NCBI GenBank assembly: GCA_902542235.1
Contig: CACBTT010000006.1
Span: 1-64,000 of the forward strand
DNA length: 64,000 nt
Direction: 5' to 3'
Origin: an uncultured Pelagibacteraceae bacterium
GTDB taxonomy: Bacteria > Pseudomonadota > Alphaproteobacteria > Pelagibacterales > Pelagibacteraceae
A model generated the notes under the pieces. It did no database searches and had not been told where the DNA came from. It worked only from the letters and a program-made list of their open reading frames with translations. Position 1 is the stretch's first letter. Every line of letters starts with the position of its first letter. Of this stretch, positions 45,781-54,386 are shown in pieces. Position numbers and translations under genes: made by a program.

Positions 45781-47070
45781 CTACTTTCCATCTATAGCAA
45801 CAATTGTTAAATCATCTTTTTGTATGTGTCCTGCGCCAAGAATATCATCAATCATTGTTTTAAGTCTGTCGTTGATCGCTGTTGATTGATATTTTTTAAT
45901 ATAATTTTCAAAGCCTTCTGATCCTAACATTTCTCCACTTGGATTTTTTATCTCAGTAATTCCATCTGTAAAAATATACATTGAGCTATTTTCGAAAGGG
46001 ATAGTGTGTTCTGGATATTTTGTTTTTGGCATTATACCTAGTGGTGGCCCAGCTTCTGAAAAATTACTAAAAGTTCCATCAGCTGACAATATTAATGGTG
46101 GTTCATGACCTGCACTAGATAATAATAGTTCTTTTTTATTTGAGTCGTATATTCCAATTAACATAGTAACAAACATCCCTCTTGAAATAGTCTCGCATAT
46201 TTCATTATTTAATTGAAATAGTAAATTAGATGCAGAAAAATTGGTTTTACTTAAGCATCTGTACAAACTAGAAGCTTTAGACATTAAGAGTGATGACTTA
46301 ATCCCTTTTCCAGATACATCCGCAACCCCGAATCCATATTTACCATCTCCTAAATCAGAAAAATTATAAAAATCTCCAGAAACAACTTTTGCTGGTATAT
46401 TTATTCCTGAAATTGGAAAATCTTTCTCTTTATTTCTAGATAATAAAGATCTTTGAATTTCTCCTACAATTTCTACTTCTTTTTGAATTTTATTTTTTTC
46501 TACCATTTCTTTAGCCATCTTTGCATTTCTAATTGCTAAAGCTGCAGGAGCCGAAAGTGTTTCTAAAAGTTTTCTGTCATCTTCTATAAATAATTTATCT
46601 TCAGTTTTTTTATTTAAACAATGAATAACCCCAATACATTCATTTGCTGCAATTAAAGGTGAGCATAAAACTGAATATGTTGTAAAATTTGTTTTATTAT
46701 CTAAATCAAAATAAAATTCTGCTATCTCTCGAACATCCTTTCTTACATTACCAACACGAATACATTTTCTTTGCTGCACGGCTTTACCCATAACGCCATC
46801 TTTTAAGTCCAATTCATACTCATCTAAATAATCTTGATGAAGCGAAGCAATACATTCAAATTTTTTCTTTTGCTCGTTAATTAGAAAAATGTTTGCAGCT
46901 TCTGCATTCAGTCTTGCAATGATAACTCGTAATGCATTCATTAGGGTGTCGTTTAAATCAAGAGAGAGAGCAAAGTCCTGATTCATTTTTGTAACAAGTT
47001 CTAAATCGACATTAACTTGTTCAGCTTCTTTTTTAGGTTCAATCGGTTTTTTTGATTTAAATAGAAACAT
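45781..47070 (-). CDS. GAF-domain PP2C-type (SpoIIE/RsbU-like) serine phosphatase
   Basis: A cytoplasmic protein phosphatase that probably acts on an anti-sigma-factor-antagonist-type partner (family knowledge). The 429 residues hold a GAF sensor domain at about 25-190 (LNDTLMNALRVIIARLNAEAANIFLINEQKKKFECIASLHQ...GVIHCLNKKTEDKLF), a short coiled linker, then the SpoIIE-type phosphatase domain: IPAKVVSGDFYNFSDLGDGKYGFGVADVSGKGIKSSLLMSKASS near 228-270 with the metal-binding Asp residues, SSAGHEPPLILSADG, ILDD-type ending KDDLTIVAIDGK. No anti-sigma or STAS gene is beside it. What the GAF domain senses is unknown. Confidence 0.9.
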   Translation of the reverse strand: MFLFKSKKPIEPKKEAEQVNVDLELVTKMNQDFALSLDLNDTLMNALRVIIARLNAEAANIFLINEQKKKFECIASLHQDYLDEYELDLKDGVMGKAVQQRKCIRVGNVRKDVREIAEFYFDLDNKTNFTTYSVLCSPLIAANECIGVIHCLNKKTEDKLFIEDDRKLLETLSAPAALAIRNAKMAKEMVEKNKIQKEVEIVGEIQRSLLSRNKEKDFPISGINIPAKVVSGDFYNFSDLGDGKYGFGVADVSGKGIKSSLLMSKASSLYRCLSKTNFSASNLLFQLNNEICETISRGMFVTMLIGIYDSNKKELLLSSAGHEPPLILSADGTFSNFSEAGPPLGIMPKTKYPEHTIPFENSSMYIFTDGITEIKNPSGEMLGSEGFENYIKKYQSTAINDRLKTMIDDILGAGHIQKDDLTIVAIDGK

Positions 47071-47115
47071 TTATTTAACTAGTATTTTAAACAATTTTTG
47101 GTAAATTTTTCAACA

Positions 47116-47229
47116 ATGGAGATTATAATTAATACACCTAATTTATACATCCACCTTCAGGATGCCGTACTAATGGTTCAATATGTAATTGATGGATTGA
47201 TTCACATTACATCAAACATTAAATTATAG
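47116..47229 (+). CDS. Possible 37-residue small ORF
   Basis: ATG at 47116 opens MEIIINTPNLYIHLQDAVLMVQYVIDGLIHITSNIKL and ends with TAG at 47227. It fills the 168-base gap between the divergent phosphatase and pilD genes and ends 9 bases before the pilD GTG. The sequence is amphipathic rather than low-complexity, but nothing confirms translation and no ribosome-binding site is clear. Function unknown. Confidence 0.3.
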   Translation: MEIIINTPNLYIHLQDAVLMVQYVIDGLIHITSNIKL

Positions 47230-47238
47230 TCATATTCT

Positions 47239-48045
47239 GTGGATCTAATATTTGTAATTATTCTCGGTGGCCTTTGGGGTAGTTTTGCTAATGTTTGTAT
47301 CTATAGACTACCTAAAGGCAAAGGGGTTGTATCAGGAAGATCATTTTGTCCAAACTGCAAAAAATTAATTACTTGGAAAGATAATATTCCTATAATTTCA
47401 TTTCTATTTTTAAACGGTAAATGTAGAAATTGTAAAAAAAAAATTTCACCTCAGTATTTATTAATCGAATTAATAGCTATTGTGTACTTTTTAGTGATTT
47501 ATTACTTATTTGGTATCACTATAACTACCTTGTTGTTTTTAATTTTGGGATTGTCTTTTATTATAATCTTCTTCATAGATTTAAAGCATTATATCATTCC
47601 TAATGTATTAACGTTTTCTTTAATGATTGTTGGTTTTATAAAATCTTTTGATCCAAATTTAAATCCAATTTTTCCAAATTTTATTAATTCTTTAATTGGA
47701 GGAATTTTTGGATATTTACTTATTTGGACGATAATAACATTTTATAATTCAATTAGTAAGTTAAACAGAAAACATGACTTTTTTAAAAATATATTTAGAC
47801 AAAATGAAGGTATGGGTTTGGGTGATGCAAAACTTTTATCAGTAATTGGTTTTTGGTTTGGATGGATCTCGATACCATTCGTAATATTTTTATCTTCAAT
47901 AATTGCTTTGTTATTTGTAATCCCTAGTCTAATTAAAAAATCGAAAAAACTTTCATCACAGATACCATTTGGTCCTTACATCATTATTGGCACATTGATA
48001 TATTTAATTTTTGAAAGTAATATTCAATCTGTAATTTTTTATTAA
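47239..48045 (+). CDS. pilD: Prepilin peptidase / leader peptidase (type IV prepilin)
   Basis: Inner-membrane aspartic peptidase that cleaves the leader of type IV prepilins and methylates the new N-terminus. In 268 residues: the N-terminal methylase/zinc region with FCPNCKKLITWKDNIPIISFLFLNGKCRNCKKKIS (two CxxC pairs), the first catalytic Asp in FFIDLKHYIIPNVLT near 113, and the second in the GxGxGDxKL motif NEGMGLGDAKLLSVIG near 190. About seven hydrophobic segments follow one another. The start is GTG at 47239; no upstream ATG exists in frame. Its likely substrates are the FimT/PilV/PilW/PilX prepilins encoded 11 kb downstream on the other strand. Confidence 0.94.
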   Translation: MDLIFVIILGGLWGSFANVCIYRLPKGKGVVSGRSFCPNCKKLITWKDNIPIISFLFLNGKCRNCKKKISPQYLLIELIAIVYFLVIYYLFGITITTLLFLILGLSFIIIFFIDLKHYIIPNVLTFSLMIVGFIKSFDPNLNPIFPNFINSLIGGIFGYLLIWTIITFYNSISKLNRKHDFFKNIFRQNEGMGLGDAKLLSVIGFWFGWISIPFVIFLSSIIALLFVIPSLIKKSKKLSSQIPFGPYIIIGTLIYLIFESNIQSVIFY

Positions 48046-48059
48046 TCAAAATAATTTAT

Positions 48060-48938
48060 ATGTTTGAAAATATAATATCAAATACCTCTAAAACTATAGT
48101 TGGCAATGTAGATAAAATTAAATTAACTCTAGCCGCAATCATTTCTGAAGGAAGTATTTTAATTGAAGATTATCCTGGCTCAGGAAAAACTACATTTGCT
48201 AAAGCAATTACATCAAGCTTAGGACTAAATTTTAAAAGAATTCAATTTACATCTGATTTACTGCCAAGTGATGTTCTTGGATTTAATATTTTATCAGAAG
48301 ATAAGTTAAAATTTCAGAAAGGTCCTATTTTTACAAATATTGTTTTGGCTGATGAACTAAATAGGGGAAGCCCAAAAGCTCAAAGTGCATTCTTAGAAGC
48401 AATGGAAGAAAAAAATGTTACAATAGATGGTGAAAGCCATAATTTACCAGAACCATTTTTTGTAATTGCAACTCAAAATCCTATGGATACTTCTGGAACA
48501 AGTTCTTTACCAGACTCACAGTTAGATCGATTCATGATCTCTTATTCTTTGTCTGATTTAGATCAAAATGAAAAAATTTTAATGTTAAAAAAGAATATTT
48601 CTTTCTCAAATTCTATAAGTAAAAAAATTAATTGGTCTCAAATTAATAATAAAAAAAATGAAATAACTTTAAAAGATGAAATTTATGAATATGTTGTTGA
48701 AATAGAGCAAACAATAAAAGCTTTAGGGCAAAATATATATATTTCAGCAAGGTGTATGAAGCAAATAATTGACTTAGCTAAAGGCTGGGCAATTGTTAAT
48801 GAAAAAGAGTATGTTTCTCATCAAGATATAAAAGACACAATACCTCATATTTTAAGGCACAGAATTAAGTTTTTAAATCAACAGGATAAACTTAATTATG
48901 TTAATAAAGAAATCCTTGAAAAAATTAATATTGGATAA
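48060..48938 (+). CDS. MoxR-family AAA+ ATPase
   Basis: ATPase with proposed chaperone or remodelling activity. The 292 residues have Walker A LIEDYPGSGKTTFAKAI near residue 34, the MoxR-typical RIQFTSDLLPSDVLGFNI near 61, Walker B NIVLADELNRGSPKAQSAFLEAMEEKNVTIDGE near 94 and sensor 1 FFVIATQNPMDTSGTSSLPDSQLDRFM near 131. It begins 14 bases after pilD, and the DUF58 gene starts on its last base. MoxR + DUF58 + transglutaminase is a conserved gene group in many bacteria; its biological role remains poorly defined. Confidence 0.93.
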   Translation: MFENIISNTSKTIVGNVDKIKLTLAAIISEGSILIEDYPGSGKTTFAKAITSSLGLNFKRIQFTSDLLPSDVLGFNILSEDKLKFQKGPIFTNIVLADELNRGSPKAQSAFLEAMEEKNVTIDGESHNLPEPFFVIATQNPMDTSGTSSLPDSQLDRFMISYSLSDLDQNEKILMLKKNISFSNSISKKINWSQINNKKNEITLKDEIYEYVVEIEQTIKALGQNIYISARCMKQIIDLAKGWAIVNEKEYVSHQDIKDTIPHILRHRIKFLNQQDKLNYVNKEILEKINIG

Positions 48939-49852
48939 TGGAAGTCCAGTCCAGACCTTTTAGCTTTAATTTCAAAAGTTTCCTTAATTTTAAAAAAGAT
49001 GCGAAAATTTATATTTATCCCAATCTTAATGGCTTAGGCTTAGGCTTATTTATTTTTTTTTGTTTTTTAATCTCAGTATTTTATGAAAATAATTCTGGAC
49101 TATTAATTTCAATAGTAATTTTCTTTGTTTTTTTTATATCATTATTCATTTCACACCAAAATATTAGTAAGCTCGATTTTATATGCAAGGAAGAGTATTT
49201 AGTTGAAGCAGAAACTGTAAATTCAATTAGTTTTCAAATCTTAAATTCGTCAAAAGAAAAAAAAATTAATATTGATATAGAATACAATAAAAAAAACGTT
49301 GGTAATTACAGTTTTAATGACAGACTTAATTTTTTTAAAATAGAGTATAAAAATAAATTTAGAGGCAAATCTTATTTTAATCCAATAACACTTAAATCGA
49401 TTTATCCCTTTGGAGTGATTCGAACTAAAGTTATTTTTAATCCAAAGAGTGAAATAATTATTTATCCAAAAAAAGTTCTTCCAAGCGACGAATTATTAAA
49501 AGAATTTAAAATAATAAATATCATTAATGCAGATGAATTTGATGGAATTGATGAATTTAAAAATGGAGATAGTTTTTCAAAAATTGCATGGAAAAAATCG
49601 ATAATTAGCGATAAGAGATATGTAAAAACTTTCAGCGATACTGAAAAATTGTCAAATCTAATTTTAGATTTAGATAAGTATCCGCATATTGAATTTGAAA
49701 AATTACTAAATTACTCATCTTATATAGTTAATTATTGTTACGAAAAAAAATTGAACTTGAAAATAAAGCATAAAGAACAAGAACTATACCTTAACGATAA
49801 CAATCATTCTTTAAATCGAATATTAAAATATTTAGCCAATGTTAAAAATTAA
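48938..49852 (+). CDS. DUF58 domain membrane protein
   Basis: Partner of MoxR ATPases. The 304 residues have two adjacent hydrophobic segments near the N-terminus (LGLGLFIFFCFLISVFYENNSGLLISIVIFFVFFISLFIS, about residues 28-70), followed by a soluble domain. DEFDGIDEFKNGDSFSKIAWKKSII near 200 resembles the DUF58 signature (GDxxxxIxWKxS). The region after it could be a degenerate von Willebrand A fold, as known for the family. It overlaps moxR by 1 base and tgpA by 14 bases, so all three are translationally coupled. Confidence 0.85.
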   Translation: MEVQSRPFSFNFKSFLNFKKDAKIYIYPNLNGLGLGLFIFFCFLISVFYENNSGLLISIVIFFVFFISLFISHQNISKLDFICKEEYLVEAETVNSISFQILNSSKEKKINIDIEYNKKNVGNYSFNDRLNFFKIEYKNKFRGKSYFNPITLKSIYPFGVIRTKVIFNPKSEIIIYPKKVLPSDELLKEFKIINIINADEFDGIDEFKNGDSFSKIAWKKSIISDKRYVKTFSDTEKLSNLILDLDKYPHIEFEKLLNYSSYIVNYCYEKKLNLKIKHKEQELYLNDNNHSLNRILKYLANVKN

Positions 49853-51734
49853 TAATTACAATTTATCAGTATTTACTTTTCTGCTTTTACTTTTGTGTAC
49901 TTTTTCACTATCAGCGGATTTAACATTAAATAATAAATTATTTTGGTTTGTTGTATTTATTTTCAATCTTCTATTTTTCCAAATTAATATAAAATTAAAA
50001 AGTTTAATCTTAGGTATTATTGCAATAGGTGCGATTTATATTCAGCTTATTTTTAATCAGTATGTGTTCTCAGAGGAATTTTTCCTAAACTGTTTAGCAA
50101 TACTATTGATCATGAAGTTTTCAGAATTAAAAAATAAAAATAACAAACTATCATTCAGCTTGATTTGTTTAATAATATCGGTTGCAAGTCTTATCAAAGG
50201 TCAAGATATACTAAGCACCTTATTAAGTTTTACTATTGTAATATTGGTCATAATAAATATGTATCTAATTCAGCAAAAGGAATTGTTAGATTTTAATATT
50301 AAAAATATATTTAAATATTTAGGATTTGGATTAAGTATTTTCCCATTTATTATTATATTTTACTTAGTTTTCCCACGTGCAGAAATAAATTTTAGACTAT
50401 TTAATCCAGCATCAAGCTCTCTTGGTATTCCAGACAGTATTAATCTTGGATCGTTCAGTGAGTTTTCAAATTCAGAAGAAGATGTTTTTACTCTTATAAA
50501 TAACAATTTTAAAAAGGAAGAACTATATTTTAGGGTTAAAATTTTTGATTACATGGAGGAAGACAAATCCTGGAGACCTTCTTCAAATTACTATTTATTT
50601 GAAAAATATAAATCATCTTTTAAAGTCAAAGATGGTAGAGAACTAAATCAAACCTACCAGATAATTTTAGAACCTTTTAAAAAGAAATGGATTCCAAGTT
50701 TAAAAAATTCAAAATTAATCTCTAATAATATTGAGATATCAGAAGATTATTTTAATCAAATTTATGTTAGCAGAGATTTAATTGATCGAAAAAAACAAAT
50801 AAGTTTTAAAAGATATAAAACTAATTTCTTTTTAGGAGAGGATTTAAAAGAATATTATACAAAAACTCCATCTAATATATCAAATAGACTTCAAAAATGG
50901 GTATTAAATAACAATACTTCAACACCGGCAGAATTTTTAAACAAGTTATACAATAATTTTTCTGATGGAACTTATTATTATAATCTAAGTCCTCAAAATT
51001 TTTCTGGTAATGATTATGAAAACTTTTTCTTTAATCTTAAAGAAGGGTATTGCGAATATTATGCTGGAACATTTGTTCTTCTTGCAAGACTTGCAAATAT
51101 ACCAAGTAGAATTGTAACAGGTTATTATGGAGGTGAATTAAATGATGTAGGAGACTTTTACAAATTTAAACAAAAAGATACTCATGCTTGGGCAGAGGTT
51201 TGGCTAAATGATAAAGGTTGGGTAAGAATAGATCCGACCAAAGCAATTCCTGACAGCAATGTCAGAAATACACTTAATAATATTTTTTCAAATGAACAAT
51301 TCTCATCAAATAGTTTGTTTTCATCTAATTTTTTTAAAAAAATGAGTTATTACTTTAATTATGCTGATTTTGTATGGACGAAGCATTTATTATCATATGA
51401 TGATAATGAACGGAAAAATTTTATTAAAGAATTGTTAAATCTTAACTTTTCTAAAATATACATTTGGATATTTATACCTTTGTTTTTATTTTTATTAATT
51501 AAATTTTTTTTCAATTTAAACAGCAAAAATATTATGAAATTTTATTTGTATTTAATTTTATTAGGAAAAAGAAAAAAATTTAAGATATTGAAATCTGATA
51601 CAATTCAACAGATTTACTTAAAGCTTCCAGAACTTCAAAAAAATAAATATAACAAATTTTTTAAAGCATTTGAGATTAATAAGTACTCAAGCACAAATAT
51701 TAGTATTGTTAAGTCTTTAAAATCAATTTTTTAG
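49839..51734 (+). CDS. Transglutaminase-like membrane protein (TgpA/DUF3488 family)
   Basis: A 631-residue membrane protein. The first 175 residues are a set of membrane segments (FTFLLLLLCTFSLSA, FWFVVFIFNLLFFQIN, and more), the DUF3488-type part. A periplasmic transglutaminase-like domain follows with its triad: Cys in KEGYCEYYAGTFVLLARLANIPSRIVTGYYGGE near 403, His in KDTHAWAEVWLND near 447, Asp in WVRIDPTKAIPD near 464. A last membrane segment (IYIWIFIPLFLFLLIKFFF) lies near 550, with a cytoplasmic tail. It overlaps DUF58 by 14 bases and the convergent adhesin gene by 12. The Pseudomonas TgpA is essential, but its substrate is unknown. Confidence 0.9.
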   Translation: MLKINNYNLSVFTFLLLLLCTFSLSADLTLNNKLFWFVVFIFNLLFFQINIKLKSLILGIIAIGAIYIQLIFNQYVFSEEFFLNCLAILLIMKFSELKNKNNKLSFSLICLIISVASLIKGQDILSTLLSFTIVILVIINMYLIQQKELLDFNIKNIFKYLGFGLSIFPFIIIFYLVFPRAEINFRLFNPASSSLGIPDSINLGSFSEFSNSEEDVFTLINNNFKKEELYFRVKIFDYMEEDKSWRPSSNYYLFEKYKSSFKVKDGRELNQTYQIILEPFKKKWIPSLKNSKLISNNIEISEDYFNQIYVSRDLIDRKKQISFKRYKTNFFLGEDLKEYYTKTPSNISNRLQKWVLNNNTSTPAEFLNKLYNNFSDGTYYYNLSPQNFSGNDYENFFFNLKEGYCEYYAGTFVLLARLANIPSRIVTGYYGGELNDVGDFYKFKQKDTHAWAEVWLNDKGWVRIDPTKAIPDSNVRNTLNNIFSNEQFSSNSLFSSNFFKKMSYYFNYADFVWTKHLLSYDDNERKNFIKELLNLNFSKIYIWIFIPLFLFLLIKFFFNLNSKNIMKFYLYLILLGKRKKFKILKSDTIQQIYLKLPELQKNKYNKFFKAFEINKYSSTNISIVKSLKSIF

Positions 51735-54371
51735 TAAAAGATTTCTCTCTGTTTTGAGTTTATTATTTTCTTTGATTAATTGAATAATCATTTCTTTCAT
51801 TATTCTATTCTCCTCAACTGCTCTACCAGTTATCTCAGCCAATCTCTCATTTTCCTTAGCTAATTGTAATTGATCAAACAATTTTTCTAGTTCAGGATCA
51901 ATTGGTAGTCCCTCTATCTTCTTGTTTATATTGTTTTGAATTTTCTTAGTTAAAGAAATATTTACAGCGCTATCTTTAAGTCCATTTTGTTCATTAAATT
52001 CAAGATTAAAGTTTAGGCCAAAATTTTCATTATTTTTGCTGATATTTAAACCTGCTTTAATAGCTAAATCATCATCCATATAATGAACAGCATCTTTCCT
52101 TTCTCCGTCTGCAATTATATCTATTTTTTCACTTAAAGTTTTATTTATAGATAAGCCCGTATAAGGTTTAAGAACAAACCCATTTTCAAAAGACTTTGAA
52201 TATTCAACATTAAAACCTGTGGATAATACTTGATCTACTGCATCATCAACAGAAAGATCTCCATCTGTAAAAGATGTTAAGTAAGTAGGAAGTCTCTTTA
52301 AACCATATTTGCCGTCTACCTCAATATTTAAACTCTGACTGTTATCTATTTCAAATTCTCTTGAAGCTTTATAATTAACAGCAGCAAACTGGCCAAAATC
52401 TTCTTTTAAAATTGTCTGTTTTGTTTCAGTTTCAAGATCTAAATATTTATTTTGTGTTAATCCAACCATTGAAACAACAGAAAATTTATATTTCTCATAT
52501 CCACTTTCTTTTTTTAAACCAATAGCCAAGTTTTCACTATCTAAAGCCTCGCCATTATTAAATTTTGCTTGCTGACTAGAATAACTTAAGAACGGAGTAA
52601 AATTGTCGTCTTCAATTTTAAAGTCTCCGGTTACACCAGATGTTTGATTGCTATAAATATTATTTCTTTTTTTTATTGAATAATATCCACTAGATTTTTT
52701 TTCTTCTGAAACTGAATTAAAAATATCATTTAAATTAGATAAAAATATTTCAGATCGATACTTTTTGTTATGACTATCAATATCTAAATCTTCACCATAA
52801 ACATATAAAAAACCATTAGTTTCTGAATTATCTGCATCTGGATCACTGTTACTATCTAATATTTCATAGGTATCATTTCCACAAAGATTATTTGTGATTA
52901 CCATATTTGTCTTATTATGAATTTCTATTTTTTGATCTTTTGAAATACTGCAATCTAATGTCATGGTAGTAGTGGTACTATTTAATTCAATTTCACCAAC
53001 ATAAGTGCCTTCACCTTTAGTAACTATTTCTAATCCTGTGTTATTTGAATTTGCCATAACAATAGAATTGTCACCTCCTGAAATAGTTCCTGAATTATTA
53101 ATTGTTAAGTCATCAAAGTTTTTATTGGCGTGATAATCTCCAATTTTAATTCCGTCTGCATCACCATTAATTGCGCTAATTGTTCCAAAATTATTTAGAA
53201 CTACATTTTCACCAGCTTCTACAGATGTTGAATCGTTACCAAATCCAATTCCAAAGTGACCTGTATTATTCTCACCTGTTGATGTTATCGTTCCATGATT
53301 ATTTATGGTAAGGTTCTTTGTTCTACCAGCTCCAATAGCAGATGTTGATGATTTTATTGTTCCAGTATTGTCGATAGTTGTTCCACCAGTGTTTCTAGCT
53401 ATTTGTATTGCCGCTCCAAACGTCGACTCTATAGTTCCACTATTAGTAATGGTGTGAGCGTCGTCACTATCTCCTTGTCTATCAATAAGAATCGTGCCTG
53501 TATTAGTACCTGTATTTGTTGAGCTGATTGTTCCTGAATTTGTAAATGTAACTCCAGAGCACTCTCTACAATAAAAAGTATTCCTATCTGAAGTTATTGT
53601 TCCACGATTATCTATTGTAATATTTGATCCATTTTCAGCTAGTATACCATATCTACCTGCACTCTCGATTGTTCCTCCCTCATAATTTATAATTTCACTA
53701 TCTGTAAGATATTTTGCGATAATTGGGTTATTACCTGATGTAGATTTAATTGTTCCTCCGTCATAGTTATAAATTTTAACACCTCGACTTCGTGGGTTTC
53801 CTCCTCCTCCAGTGCCTAACAAAATTGTTCCTTGTGTTGCACTAATCATGCCGTGATTATGCAATATTACCCCAACTGCAGTAGAGCCCGAGGATGATAA
53901 ACTAGATTGACAATTATCGTTATTTCCAGCCTTATTGCACCAACCAACATTTCGACCCTCAATCGCATTTCCTGCTTCAGCGCTAATTGTGGCACCCGCA
54001 TTATTTGTGATTGTTATATTTTCTGCGTAATCTATATAAATTCCTTCATTATTGTCTGAGTTGATAGTTCCATTATTAGTTATTGTTGTATTTAAAGATG
54101 ATTGAGCATGAATTGCTTTTTGTTTATTAGTTCCATCTTCAGTTTCAATTGTTCCATCATTTGTAATCTGAACTCCAGTTTCATCCTCTAGATCAACAGC
54201 CTTATGGTCATTGTAGGTAATAGAACCAGCAGAAGTAACATTTAAAATATCATCATCTGCACAAGCTAGTTGGTTCGTTGATGCACTAGCTATTGTTGTT
54301 AAACAAGGACCAGCATAACTTATGGAACTAAATAAAAAGAATAAGACTATACTAAGTAAAATCTTTTTCAT
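51723..54371 (-). CDS. Autotransporter-like adhesin with beta-helix repeats, beta-barrel and coiled-coil tail
   Basis: A secreted 882-residue protein with a signal peptide (ILLSIVLFFLFSSISYAG). Residues about 40-490 consist of repeated units of the form TITNNGTI / LTINNHGTI / VTFTNSGTI, the ladder pattern of right-handed beta-helix adhesin passengers, with cysteines near CQSS and CRECSG. From about 560 to 815 alternating strands (YKFSVVSMVGLTQNKYLDLETETKQ; FAAVNYKASREFEIDNSQSLNIEVDGKYGL; LNFNLEFNEQNGL) look like an outer-membrane barrel. The last 65 residues (LEKLFDQLQLAKENERLAEITGRAVEENRIMKEMIIQLIKENNKLKTERN) are a coiled coil after the barrel, unlike classical autotransporters that end in the barrel. 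It begins 15 bases after pilY1 on the same strand, so it may belong to the pilus operon. Function as adhesin is inferred. Confidence 0.72.
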   Translation of the reverse strand: MKKILLSIVLFFLFSSISYAGPCLTTIASASTNQLACADDDILNVTSAGSITYNDHKAVDLEDETGVQITNDGTIETEDGTNKQKAIHAQSSLNTTITNNGTINSDNNEGIYIDYAENITITNNAGATISAEAGNAIEGRNVGWCNKAGNNDNCQSSLSSSGSTAVGVILHNHGMISATQGTILLGTGGGGNPRSRGVKIYNYDGGTIKSTSGNNPIIAKYLTDSEIINYEGGTIESAGRYGILAENGSNITIDNRGTITSDRNTFYCRECSGVTFTNSGTISSTNTGTNTGTILIDRQGDSDDAHTITNSGTIESTFGAAIQIARNTGGTTIDNTGTIKSSTSAIGAGRTKNLTINNHGTITSTGENNTGHFGIGFGNDSTSVEAGENVVLNNFGTISAINGDADGIKIGDYHANKNFDDLTINNSGTISGGDNSIVMANSNNTGLEIVTKGEGTYVGEIELNSTTTTMTLDCSISKDQKIEIHNKTNMVITNNLCGNDTYEILDSNSDPDADNSETNGFLYVYGEDLDIDSHNKKYRSEIFLSNLNDIFNSVSEEKKSSGYYSIKKRNNIYSNQTSGVTGDFKIEDDNFTPFLSYSSQQAKFNNGEALDSENLAIGLKKESGYEKYKFSVVSMVGLTQNKYLDLETETKQTILKEDFGQFAAVNYKASREFEIDNSQSLNIEVDGKYGLKRLPTYLTSFTDGDLSVDDAVDQVLSTGFNVEYSKSFENGFVLKPYTGLSINKTLSEKIDIIADGERKDAVHYMDDDLAIKAGLNISKNNENFGLNFNLEFNEQNGLKDSAVNISLTKKIQNNINKKIEGLPIDPELEKLFDQLQLAKENERLAEITGRAVEENRIMKEMIIQLIKENNKLKTERNLLLKN

Positions 54372-54386
54372 AATTAAATATTTGGA

